This document shows positions 29,314-37,787 of a DNA stretch of 64,000 nucleotides, in pieces. A program made the position numbers and the translations under genes. The number at the start of each line of letters is the position of its first letter. Position 1 is the stretch's first letter. Below the pieces are notes generated by a model. The model was not told where the DNA came from. It was given only the letters and a program-made list of their open reading frames with translations, and did no database searches. Location of the stretch: assembly GCA_034002405.1 (NCBI GenBank), contig JAVFAS010000006.1, forward strand, positions 1 through 64,000, given 5' to 3'. The stretch is from SZUA-365 sp034002405 (lineage in GTDB: Bacteria > Bacteroidota > Ignavibacteria > SZUA-365).

Positions 29314-30786
29314 ATGCGAACGTACGTCCTTACTCTCCTGACGCTCACATTTCTCGCGGCATGTTCCGAGCCGCCGAATACCCCGCGGACCAATCTGCCA
29401 CCGGAGACCTATCTCGCGCTGACGCCCGATGGTGATCTGCGCACGAGCACCAGCAGGCAGCACGTGCACTGGTGGGGTGACGATCCCGACGGCTTTGTCA
29501 TCGGCTACCTGATCAGTTTTGACCAGGTGGCGTGGCGCTTCACGACGCGCAACGACAGTGTCTTCGCGCTCTCGCTCGCCGGAAGCGACACGACCTATGC
29601 GTTCGCCGTCCGTGCCGTCGATGATCAGGGCAACGGGGTCTGGGATGCCGATGGTCCCTACGGTTCCGAACCCTATACCGACGAAAACGACAATAGCCAG
29701 TACGACGCCGGCGAACCGTTCATCGATTTCGGACTCGCGGATCCGACACCCGCCGAACTTCGGTATCCCATCGAGAATTCGCCGCCCGTGGTGCGGTTCA
29801 CGCAGGGGTCGGACGTTCCCGAACGCACGTTTCCCGTGGCGACGTTTTCCTGGATCGGCAGCGATCTCGACGGGGACGAGACCATCCGGGAATACCAGTA
29901 CGCCCTCAACGACACCCTCGACGACGCGGCATGGAAATCACTGCCGCGCACAACGACATTTCTGACCTTGCGCGCGGAGGATGGTCTGCGCGCGGGAGAA
30001 AACGCGTTCTACCTCCGCGCGGTCGACATCGCCGGCGCGACCAGCCGCATCATCCGCATGCCCGATACGAGCCGGACCTGGACCGTGCGATTCCCCACCA
30101 CGGAGTTATTGATCGTCGATGATTACGGACCCGCCGATGCATCCGCCGATTTCTACCAGGCCATCGTGGATACGCTGTTTGGCGGACGCTTTGCCGGGGC
30201 CGATGTCTTCGACATCAAGACCGGGGCCAGTTCCACGACACGCGGCACGTACCTCCCGCCCTACACCAATCCGACCTTCATCGAAACACTGAAGCTGTTC
30301 AAGTACGTGCTCTGGTACACCGACAACGACCCGACCATCGACGTCGCGCAGGTGGCGCTCCCGGAATACCAGCGCAGTGGCGGGATGATCTTGTATACCG
30401 CGGCGTTTCCCGAGAGCGCGGTCGACCCACGGGGCGGGATCACCGACTACGCACCCGTGGACAGTCTCAGTCCCGAGCCCATCCGCTTCGTGCCCGCCGG
30501 CACGCAGGTCGAGGCCGACAGCGAGAGTCCGGGGTACCCGACGCTGGTTCGCGATAGTCAAGGAGTTCCGGTTGCGTTTATCCGCAATCTTTTCCGCCGC
30601 ATCAACGCACGCAATCTCTATCGTTTCGAGGAGAGTACGCGCTGGGAGGGCCAGCCCGTGGTCGCGGTGCGCAGTGGTGACCGCCGCTTTGTCCTGTTCG
30701 GAATCCCGCTGCATCGCTTCAATGCCGCCGGGAATGTCGGCGCGCTCATCCACCTTGTCTTCCGCCATGAATTCGGTGTGATGTAA
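29314..30786 (+). CDS. Lipoprotein with FnIII-like domains, unknown function
   Basis: 490 residues with lipobox LAAC (Cys near residue 17). Two FnIII/Ig-like domains follow: one around residues 30-110 (HVHWWGDDPDGFVIGYLISF) and one around 160-260 (FSWIGSDLDGDETIREYQYAL). The C-terminal half, from TELLIVDDYGPADASADFY, resembles a Rossmann/glutamine-amidotransferase-like fold of the type seen in surface lipoproteins of this phylum. It begins 9 bp after the protease gene, and the TonB receptor start directly abuts its stop, so it belongs to the cassette 29314-35734. Confidence 0.8.
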   Translation: MRTYVLTLLTLTFLAACSEPPNTPRTNLPPETYLALTPDGDLRTSTSRQHVHWWGDDPDGFVIGYLISFDQVAWRFTTRNDSVFALSLAGSDTTYAFAVRAVDDQGNGVWDADGPYGSEPYTDENDNSQYDAGEPFIDFGLADPTPAELRYPIENSPPVVRFTQGSDVPERTFPVATFSWIGSDLDGDETIREYQYALNDTLDDAAWKSLPRTTTFLTLRAEDGLRAGENAFYLRAVDIAGATSRIIRMPDTSRTWTVRFPTTELLIVDDYGPADASADFYQAIVDTLFGGRFAGADVFDIKTGASSTTRGTYLPPYTNPTFIETLKLFKYVLWYTDNDPTIDVAQVALPEYQRSGGMILYTAAFPESAVDPRGGITDYAPVDSLSPEPIRFVPAGTQVEADSESPGYPTLVRDSQGVPVAFIRNLFRRINARNLYRFEESTRWEGQPVVAVRSGDRRFVLFGIPLHRFNAAGNVGALIHLVFRHEFGVM

Positions 30787-33657
30787 ATGAAACCAGGTGA
30801 CATGATTCTCCGTCTCTCCCTCGCGCTCGTCTGCCTCCTCTGCGCATTCCCCGCCGCCCCCGCGGCGCGGGCGCAACAGAAAGCCACGATCACCGGGGTG
30901 ATCACCGATCAGCGCACGGGAGAGACGCTCATCGGGGTGAACGTGCTCGTCAAGGGAACCTACTATGGCGCCGCCAGCGACGTGAACGGCCGCTTCACCA
31001 TCCGTGACGTCAATCCCGGGCAATACACCCTCGAACTCTCCTTCATCGGCTACAAAAAAGTGCAGAAAACCGGCGTGTCGGTGAAAGCCGGCGCGACGGT
31101 CCGTCTCGACTTCACGATGGAGGAGACGATTCTTTCCCTGGGCGAGGAGGTCGTCATCATCGGACAGAAGCCGCTGCTCGACATCGAGCAAACCGCGAGT
31201 TCCCGCACCGTCACGGCCGAGGATATCGACGTCGCGGTGATCGAAAACGTGACCGATGTCGTCGCGCAGCAGACCGGGGTGGTGAAATCGGATGAAGGGA
31301 TTCATATTCGCGGCGGACGTGCGTATGAAAACGCCTTTCTCCTCGACGGGATCTCGGTGCAGGATCCCTTGGCCGGTACCGGCTTCGGGCTGCAGCTCAG
31401 TGCCGCGTCCATCCAGGAGCTGGAAGTGATCACCGGCGGATTCAACGCGGAATACGGGCAGGCGACCTCGGGGGTGGTGAATGTCACCACGAAGGAGGCC
31501 GAGGAATACTACACCCTCTATCTCGCGCACAAGCGCGACAATTTCGGTTTCAACAGTGACACGCGGTCGAATTGGAATACCGACATCACCGAGGCGTCAT
31601 TCGGTGGACCCGAGCCCATCACGGGTATTCTGCTGCCATCGCTGGGTCTTGATCTTCCGGGAACGATCTCGCTGTTCGGAAACATGTATGCGGGATTCTC
31701 GGATGGATTCACCCGGCTGACGCCGGTGATCCGTGACGGTCGTCCCAGCGGCGACTTCCGCGAGGTGAAAGCCACGCAACTCTACTCCTCCACCTTCGGC
31801 GGCACCGGTTTCGCACCGCGGCAGGACAACAACTGGTTCTGGCTCGGCAAGGTCACGTGGGCGTTTTCCCCCACCATGAAATTGCGGTATTCCTACAACC
31901 AGTCGGTGAGCATCAACCAGAATTCCCAGTCGCTGCAGAGCAACCTCGAATACGTCGAACCGAGTCCCGGGTACCAGTACGAATTCCAGAATATCCTCGA
32001 CGGCGCGAACACCTATACGCACAACACGATTTTCCACACATTGAGCTGGACGCACACGGTCAGCAACGCCTCGTTTTACGAAATCAAATTCAGTCGTTTC
32101 TTCACGAACCTCCGTGCCGACGCCAATGGCAAGGACTGGACCGCGTACGAGGAGCCCAAGGATCTGATCACCTTCCCGGTGGAATACTACAACGAGCAGG
32201 GCGCGTCCGTCGGTGTCATTCCGGGGGATGGATTCTGGGACACGGGCAACGGGTTCACCTGGCATGATCATCACGTGATCAACTACACGCTCCGCGCGGA
32301 TTACACCAGCAACCTTTCCGAGACCAGCAAATTCAAGGCAGGAACCGAAGCGACCTTCGGCGAGATGCAGGTGATCGATATCTACAAACCCTGGCTGGGG
32401 GAACTCGGGCTCAACAACGACATCTACACCGTGCACCCCGCGCATGGCGCCTTCTATGCGCAGGACAACATCAATGTCAGCGGCATGATCCTGAATTTCG
32501 GCCTGCGCTTCGACTGGTGGATGCCGGGCAAGTTCGTTGACGACGCGGTGAACAATCCCGAGGTCGTGACCATCCCGGACCAGGTGCGGGCGGACTACAT
32601 GGACAACACCTTCGGTTTGTTCGGCCGGCGTTTCAAGGCCCGCCTCAGTCCGCGTCTCGGAATCTCGCACCCCATTTCGGATAATCAGACCCTGTTTTTC
32701 TCGTACGGACATTTCACCAAGCTTCCCCGTCCGCAGTTTGTCTACGCCAAGTTGAATCCCGTGAGTGCCAAGTCGACCTTCCAGAAATTCGGCAATCCCG
32801 ATCTGGACCCCGAGACGACCGTCGCGTACGAACTCGGACTGCGGACACAGTTCACCGAAAACGACGTCCTGACGGTCACCGCGTATTACAAGGATATTTT
32901 CGACTACGTCAGCACCAAGACCGCGCGCATCGCCAGCTCGCGCTTTTCCGGTGGGAGCTTCATCACCTATATCAACCAGGACTACGCGCGCACGCGCGGC
33001 GTCGAGGCCGAATTCAAGAAACGCATCGGCCGTTGGTTCCGCGGAACCGCCAGCGTCTCCTACAGCATCGCCACCGGCAAGAGCTCTTCTCCCGACGAAG
33101 GCGCGCTCGTACAGCGCGGCGATTTCGAGGAATCGATCAAGGAAAACTATCTGATCTGGGACCGTCCGCTGCAGGCATCACTCAGCGCGAGTTTCTACAT
33201 TCCCAGGGGGAACGATCCGCTGGGTATCGGCTTGTTCGAGGACATGAATATCTACATCCGCGGCTTCTACCAGAGTGGCAAGCGCTATACGCCGATGCTG
33301 CTCGTCGGCAGCGATCCGGTGACCGGGCGACCGATCTACGACACCGACCGCGGCAATCTGTATGGAGAGTCCGGCGAAGACTGGTTCTCCGTCGACTGCA
33401 ACATCGAAAAACATGTGGAGTTCGCGGGCCTGGACATGGGCATCATGCTCGAGGTGACCAATCTATTTGACGGGTTGAATCCGACGATCATCAATCCGGT
33501 CACGGGCCGGGCCTATGAATACGGCGATCCGACGCCGGGCGGATACAACGACCCGCTGTATCCGGATCTGCAGGCGCCCCTGAACCCCTATCCGTACAAT
33601 CCCGCACGCTATCTCGCACCCCGCAATGTCCGCCTGGGAATCTCGGTGAAGATATGA
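30787..33657 (+). CDS. TonB-dependent receptor with N-terminal carboxypeptidase-regulatory domain
   Basis: 956 residues; the ATG directly follows the preceding TAA. The signal peptide ends ...APAARAQ. Residues about 32-115 form the CarboxypepD_reg-like domain (ITGVITDQRTGETLIGVNV). A TonB plug follows (VDIEQTASSRTVTAEDI-like region, then IHIRGGRAYENAFLLDG), then a 22-strand-type barrel ending LGISVKI. In type IX secreting bacteria such receptors import large nutrients, but PorV-linked examples without a SusD partner also exist; no SusD is present here. It overlaps the PorV-like gene by 4 bp. Confidence 0.92.
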   Translation: MKPGDMILRLSLALVCLLCAFPAAPAARAQQKATITGVITDQRTGETLIGVNVLVKGTYYGAASDVNGRFTIRDVNPGQYTLELSFIGYKKVQKTGVSVKAGATVRLDFTMEETILSLGEEVVIIGQKPLLDIEQTASSRTVTAEDIDVAVIENVTDVVAQQTGVVKSDEGIHIRGGRAYENAFLLDGISVQDPLAGTGFGLQLSAASIQELEVITGGFNAEYGQATSGVVNVTTKEAEEYYTLYLAHKRDNFGFNSDTRSNWNTDITEASFGGPEPITGILLPSLGLDLPGTISLFGNMYAGFSDGFTRLTPVIRDGRPSGDFREVKATQLYSSTFGGTGFAPRQDNNWFWLGKVTWAFSPTMKLRYSYNQSVSINQNSQSLQSNLEYVEPSPGYQYEFQNILDGANTYTHNTIFHTLSWTHTVSNASFYEIKFSRFFTNLRADANGKDWTAYEEPKDLITFPVEYYNEQGASVGVIPGDGFWDTGNGFTWHDHHVINYTLRADYTSNLSETSKFKAGTEATFGEMQVIDIYKPWLGELGLNNDIYTVHPAHGAFYAQDNINVSGMILNFGLRFDWWMPGKFVDDAVNNPEVVTIPDQVRADYMDNTFGLFGRRFKARLSPRLGISHPISDNQTLFFSYGHFTKLPRPQFVYAKLNPVSAKSTFQKFGNPDLDPETTVAYELGLRTQFTENDVLTVTAYYKDIFDYVSTKTARIASSRFSGGSFITYINQDYARTRGVEAEFKKRIGRWFRGTASVSYSIATGKSSSPDEGALVQRGDFEESIKENYLIWDRPLQASLSASFYIPRGNDPLGIGLFEDMNIYIRGFYQSGKRYTPMLLVGSDPVTGRPIYDTDRGNLYGESGEDWFSVDCNIEKHVEFAGLDMGIMLEVTNLFDGLNPTIINPVTGRAYEYGDPTPGGYNDPLYPDLQAPLNPYPYNPARYLAPRNVRLGISVKI

Positions 33658-34649
33658 CACGACTGCTCCGCCCTATTCTTCCACTCCTCGTGCTGCTCGG
33701 CCTCACCGTGCCCCAGACGCTGCGGGCACAGCTCGTTCCGCTCCTGGGCGGACAGCGCGCGGGGATTTCCTCGCTTCAATTCCTGAAGATCGGTGGCGCG
33801 TCCCGCGCCGCGGCCATGGCCGAAAGCTTCATCGCGGTCGCCGATGATGCCTCCGCGTTGCAATACAACCCCGCGGGGATGGTGCAGTTCGACGGACACG
33901 AGGCCATCTTCACGCACACCGGATGGTTGGTCGATCTCCAACACGAATTCGTGGGCGCGGTCTACCGTATCGATGAGGATGATGCCGTCGGCGTTTCCTT
34001 CACCTCGCTGCATACCGATGACATGGAGATCCGAACCGAGACACAACCATTCGGTACCGGACGGTATTTCAGCTATGGCGATATCGCGGTCGGACTCTCC
34101 TTTGCGCGTCGGCTGACCTCGCAGTTCAGCTTCGGCGCGACCGTACGTTACGTCGAAGAGACCATCGACGTGTTGAAAACACGCGCACTCATGGTGGATC
34201 TCGGCACGTATTACTGGACGGGACTGGGAACAACCCGCTTCTCGGTGGCGGTCAGTAATTTCGGTAACAATGTTTCACCCGAGGGAACGCTGGACCTCCC
34301 GCGCGGCGAAGCGCGGAACACGTTCCAGGAGTTTTCGCCACCCACGACCTTCCGCATCGGCTTCGCCTTCGAACCCATCGAGGACGAGACCAACCGCCTC
34401 ACCACGAGCATCCAGCTCAACCATCCGAACGACAACAGCGAGAATGTCGCCGTGGGTGTGGAGTACGCGTGGAACTCGCTGTTTTTCGTACGCGCGGGCT
34501 ACAAACTCAATGTGGATGAGGAGGGCCTCACGGCTGGTGCCGGAATCAACGCGCCCCTCAGCGTCGCTCGGCTCGGCGTCGATTACGCGTTCGCGGATTT
34601 CGACCGTCTCGGCGCCGTGCATCGCATCACTGTTCGATTGGGACTCTAA
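33654..34649 (+). CDS. PorV/PorQ-family outer-membrane protein
   Basis: 331 residues starting in the ATGA overlap with the receptor gene. A signal peptide ends ...TLRAQ. The N-terminus has the family pattern SSLQFLKIGGASRAAAMAESFIAVADD followed by LQYNPAGM, and the rest is a FadL-like 14-strand barrel ending in HRITVRLGL. PorV is the shuttle of the type IX system, but the family is multi-copy in Ignavibacteria-like genomes and most copies are of unknown role. Being coupled to a TonB receptor suggests a joint function. Confidence 0.88.
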   Translation: MTRLLRPILPLLVLLGLTVPQTLRAQLVPLLGGQRAGISSLQFLKIGGASRAAAMAESFIAVADDASALQYNPAGMVQFDGHEAIFTHTGWLVDLQHEFVGAVYRIDEDDAVGVSFTSLHTDDMEIRTETQPFGTGRYFSYGDIAVGLSFARRLTSQFSFGATVRYVEETIDVLKTRALMVDLGTYYWTGLGTTRFSVAVSNFGNNVSPEGTLDLPRGEARNTFQEFSPPTTFRIGFAFEPIEDETNRLTTSIQLNHPNDNSENVAVGVEYAWNSLFFVRAGYKLNVDEEGLTAGAGINAPLSVARLGVDYAFADFDRLGAVHRITVRLGL

Positions 34650-34651
34650 TC

Positions 34652-35734
34652 ATGCGCAACGATTTTCTTCCCCGCCTGGGCATCACCCTCTCCAGTCTTG
34701 CGTTGCTGCTGCTTGCATCCGCATGTGGCGACACGTTCGATCCAAAGGATCTCGGCACGACCGCGCCGCCGGATGTGTACGGCGACACGACCTACGTCCA
34801 GTTGCAGCCCGCGTGGAACGGGTTTGTCGAGCCCGCCGACATCCACCTCGGATTCGAACCGTTTATTTTCGTTTCCGAGCGTGGCGCGGATCGTGTCACC
34901 ATGCTCGATCTCGCGGGACGTGCCATCGGGAGTTCCCGTGCCATCCGCCGTCCGGACGCCATCACGCAGGACCATCGCCTCGACGTCCTTGTCTGCGCCG
35001 AATTCGACACGACCATCGACGGCCGGCAGGTGACATTCGGCGCCATCTATCGAATCGATCTCGTCGAGGCCCAACACAATATCGCCAACGCAACCGTGCG
35101 CCGCGTGTATTTCGATCCACTCAATCCCCATCGCCGCTATACCGGCATCAGTGTGATGGCGAACAATTCGTACTACGTCACGCGCACCGGACCCAATAAC
35201 AGCAGCCCCGTCGATCCGGATGATGCGGTGATGCTGTTCGATGCGCAGGACGGACTCCGTCCGCGCGTCGAGTGGCCGGGACTCAGCGTCGATGGCACCG
35301 GACTCGCCACGATGACCCAGCCAACTGGTATTACCACCTTTCCGCGTCCGTCCAGTGATTTCGTCTTCACGCAGCAAGGAGAAAAATCCCTCTTCCGCAC
35401 GCAGTGGATCACCCAGCGCACGACCGGGGATGTCTCGCAATGGGAATCGTACTATACACCCGCGCGTGACGGGAATCTGGATTTCCTGCGCGTATCGCTG
35501 TTCGCCCGTCCGGAAGATGCCGCCGTCGATGACGCGGGCAGCATGTACGTTGTCGACGCCGCGAAGGACAGTGTGTTCCAGTTCAACAATTCCGGCTTTC
35601 TCACCCAGGCATTCGGCGGCCCCGCCCAGTTTTCCGGTCCCGAAGGCATCGCGTATTTCGACCGCACGCTGTATGTCGCGGATACACGCAATAACCGAAT
35701 CTTGCGATTCGTGCTTTCCACCGAGAGCCAGTAA
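34652..35734 (+). CDS. NHL-repeat beta-propeller lipoprotein
   Basis: 360 residues, starting 2 bp after the PorV-like gene. Lipobox ASAC (Cys near residue 26). The body is a six-bladed NHL-like propeller: ADIHLGFEPFIFVSERG, FARPEDAAVDDAGSMYVVDAAKDSVFQF and GPEGIAYFDRTLYVADTRNNRILRF are clear blades. It is the last gene of the cassette. It may be a surface-exposed binding partner of the receptor. Its stop is only 3 bp from the stop of the convergent HD-PycTM gene. Confidence 0.86.
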   Translation: MRNDFLPRLGITLSSLALLLLASACGDTFDPKDLGTTAPPDVYGDTTYVQLQPAWNGFVEPADIHLGFEPFIFVSERGADRVTMLDLAGRAIGSSRAIRRPDAITQDHRLDVLVCAEFDTTIDGRQVTFGAIYRIDLVEAQHNIANATVRRVYFDPLNPHRRYTGISVMANNSYYVTRTGPNNSSPVDPDDAVMLFDAQDGLRPRVEWPGLSVDGTGLATMTQPTGITTFPRPSSDFVFTQQGEKSLFRTQWITQRTTGDVSQWESYYTPARDGNLDFLRVSLFARPEDAAVDDAGSMYVVDAAKDSVFQFNNSGFLTQAFGGPAQFSGPEGIAYFDRTLYVADTRNNRILRFVLSTESQ

Positions 35735-35737
35735 GCC

Positions 35738-36982
35738 TCAATCGCCGAATGGCAGCAGCTCGACCGGGGATTCGGCAAAGACGAGGAACATGACCACATA
35801 GAGCAGGATCGACAGCACGAATCCGTACATGAAAATATTGTACGATATTCGGAGATAATGATATTTTTTACCGAGGACCTGGCCAAGGTGGTAGAAATCC
35901 CGGATCATGCTGTCGTAGAGATAGTCCTTGTCCTTGAGAACCTCCCGCATCCCCCACGCGAATTCATCCACCGGCACACGATAGAAATTCCCGAAGAACA
36001 GAAGATTGGCGCGCTTCTGCGTGACGTCCTCCCGCGTGAAGACACCCGTGGTGACCTTCGGGCGCGAGGCGAGCACGGCAAAGACGATGGTCATCAGGCA
36101 GACGGCCAGAAAGACGAACGTCGGGATGGTCATGAACGTGTTCGAATCCAGCTTCCGGAAGAGCACGCTGATCACCACCGAGATCACGAGTGTATTGATA
36201 CTGATGAGAATATTCGCCTTGCTGTCGACCATGCTGCTGAATTCCACATGATTGCGGGATGTCGTACGGAACATGGTCTCGACGCCGCGAACCCCTTTCC
36301 CGAGGATCTCTTCCACGGCGATCGGGCTCTGTTTCTCCTCGGTCTTCCCCTTCCGGTCCTCCGTCTCGCCTGCCTCGTCGAATTTTCTCAGCTGCTTGCG
36401 TAGTTTCTTCCGGTTGCGTTCGAGTCCCTCCTCGTAGGCGTCGCGTGCGGCGGCGGTATGAAAGCGGCGGCGGCTCATGAATTCGATCTGCTCGCGCAGC
36501 CATGTCCGATCGTCGAGATGGTGACCGAGCAGCAACGCGCGTTCGGCCCGAAGGTCGTCGCCGCGTTCCCAGAACCGCTTCCCGCCAATATGCGCGAGGT
36601 CGGCGTCACAGAGAACCTTCTCCTCGAGTGTCACCGGAGTCACGCGGGTATCGGTGACCAGGATGCACCGACGCACTCGTTCGATGCGACCCGGGTCGAC
36701 CTGCCGTGCACGAAGAAACTCCGCGGCGAGTTCGGCGCTCTCGGGTTCGTGATCCGCGTACCGCCGTACGATTCCCGTGTCGTGAAACCATGCCGCGAGT
36801 TCGACGACTTCAAGGGCAGTGTCGTCGAGTCCGGATGCGGTGCCAATTTCCACAACCGCGGCCACGACATCCTGCGTATGCGCGAGATTGTGATAGCGAT
36901 AGCGATCGTCGAGATGCGTGGCGAACAATTGCGTGACGTATTCGGCGGCGAGCGCGCGGAGCGATGATGCGGCGGAGGTCAT
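35738..36982 (-). CDS. HD-domain phosphohydrolase fused to PycTM (DUF5706) membrane domain
   Basis: 414 residues from the ATG at 36982, preceded by GAGGAA. Residues about 15-190 form an HD domain: YHNLAHTQDVV, WFHDTG and CDADLAHIG give the H...HD...D metal set. A basic linker (RNRKKLRKQLRKF) follows. Residues about 255-414 match the PycTM-type domain: ETMFRTTSRNHVEFSSMVDSKAN, three to four membrane helices, and YHYLRISYNIFM. PycTM is the membrane effector domain of Pycsar anti-phage systems, where it binds cyclic CMP or UMP. No cyclase is adjacent here. The HD-PycTM form is widespread in Bacteroidota genomes and its role is not settled. sixA lies 22 bp upstream in the same operon. Confidence 0.85.
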   Translation of the reverse strand: MTSAASSLRALAAEYVTQLFATHLDDRYRYHNLAHTQDVVAAVVEIGTASGLDDTALEVVELAAWFHDTGIVRRYADHEPESAELAAEFLRARQVDPGRIERVRRCILVTDTRVTPVTLEEKVLCDADLAHIGGKRFWERGDDLRAERALLLGHHLDDRTWLREQIEFMSRRRFHTAAARDAYEEGLERNRKKLRKQLRKFDEAGETEDRKGKTEEKQSPIAVEEILGKGVRGVETMFRTTSRNHVEFSSMVDSKANILISINTLVISVVISVLFRKLDSNTFMTIPTFVFLAVCLMTIVFAVLASRPKVTTGVFTREDVTQKRANLLFFGNFYRVPVDEFAWGMREVLKDKDYLYDSMIRDFYHLGQVLGKKYHYLRISYNIFMYGFVLSILLYVVMFLVFAESPVELLPFGD

Positions 36983-37004
36983 CGGATGTTCCTCGGGATC
37001 GTGT

Positions 37005-37499
37005 TCAGCGGTGTTTTTTCGGAAATTCGTAGTACCGGAGTTTCCCGCGGACCGCATGCACATCGGCCCATGTCGGCATATCAAAATCGATACAGACGAT
37101 GCCGCAGGTTGGAAGGTTATCCTCCTCGAAACCGCAGAGGCGGTACGCGAGCATATGCATCGTCGGATTGTGCCCGATCAGCATGGCTTCACGAACGTCA
37201 TCCGGAAATGCGGACACCATGTCGAGCAATTCCAGTGGTCCGGCACCATACATCGCGGAATCGGCGACAACCTCATCCGGCGCGAGGGACATCGCTTCGG
37301 CGATCAGACGGGCCGTCGTGATCGCTCGCACCGCCGCGCTGGCACGGATCAGTGCCGGTTGCGCTGCCAGCTCCTCGAGCACGCGGCCCATCAGTGGCGC
37401 GTCATTCCTGCCCCGTCTGTTGAGCGGCCGTTCGAAATCCGTGATGCCTTCGTGATCCCAGCTCGACTTCGCATGTCGAACAACGTACAGCGTTTTCAT
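37005..37499 (-). CDS. sixA: SixA-like phosphohistidine phosphatase
   Basis: 164 residues. The histidine-phosphatase signature RHAKSSW is at residues 8-14 (catalytic His9), Arg/His partners lie in RPLNRRGRND, and the second catalytic His is in LIGHNPTMH. SixA dephosphorylates phosphohistidine in phosphorelay (HPt) proteins in E. coli; related enzymes act on other substrates. It is upstream of the HD-PycTM gene in a two-gene operon, which places two phosphate-removing activities together. Confidence 0.88.
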   Translation of the reverse strand: MKTLYVVRHAKSSWDHEGITDFERPLNRRGRNDAPLMGRVLEELAAQPALIRASAAVRAITTARLIAEAMSLAPDEVVADSAMYGAGPLELLDMVSAFPDDVREAMLIGHNPTMHMLAYRLCGFEEDNLPTCGIVCIDFDMPTWADVHAVRGKLRYYEFPKKHR

Positions 37500-37654
37500 A
37501 GCAATTCCTTTGTGACGTTCCCGACGCTGCCTGTGCTGCGCACTCCGGTCGAGGATTCACGACCAGTTGGCAGCGCGGCGCGTTTTTGCCCATCGTGAAA
37601 ATTAGCACGCATACACCGCAGCTGCAACACTATTTCGACAGTCCCGCGGTTTTG

Positions 37655-37661
37655 TATATTG
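37655..37661 (+). promoter_or_regulatory. Bacteroidota-like -7 box TATATTG
   Basis: TATATTG lies at 37655-37661 in the divergent region between sixA and the Omp85-type gene, with TTTC starting 22 bp upstream. It points towards the plus-strand gene. The divergent region (37500-37787) otherwise holds nothing recognised. Confidence 0.4.
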
Positions 37662-37787
37662 CAGCGCGACCACGACGGATATTCTCATCGTGTACTCCGG
37701 GAATACATGCCGATAGACACCGCGCACACATCACCCACCCCCTGCCGGCCGCCGTGCATCCCGACGCACGGTCACCGCGCTGCGCGG

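Noticed and set aside
35738..37499. A complete Pycsar defence operon
   Set aside because: No pyrimidine cyclase gene is adjacent; only the HD-PycTM protein and SixA are present.
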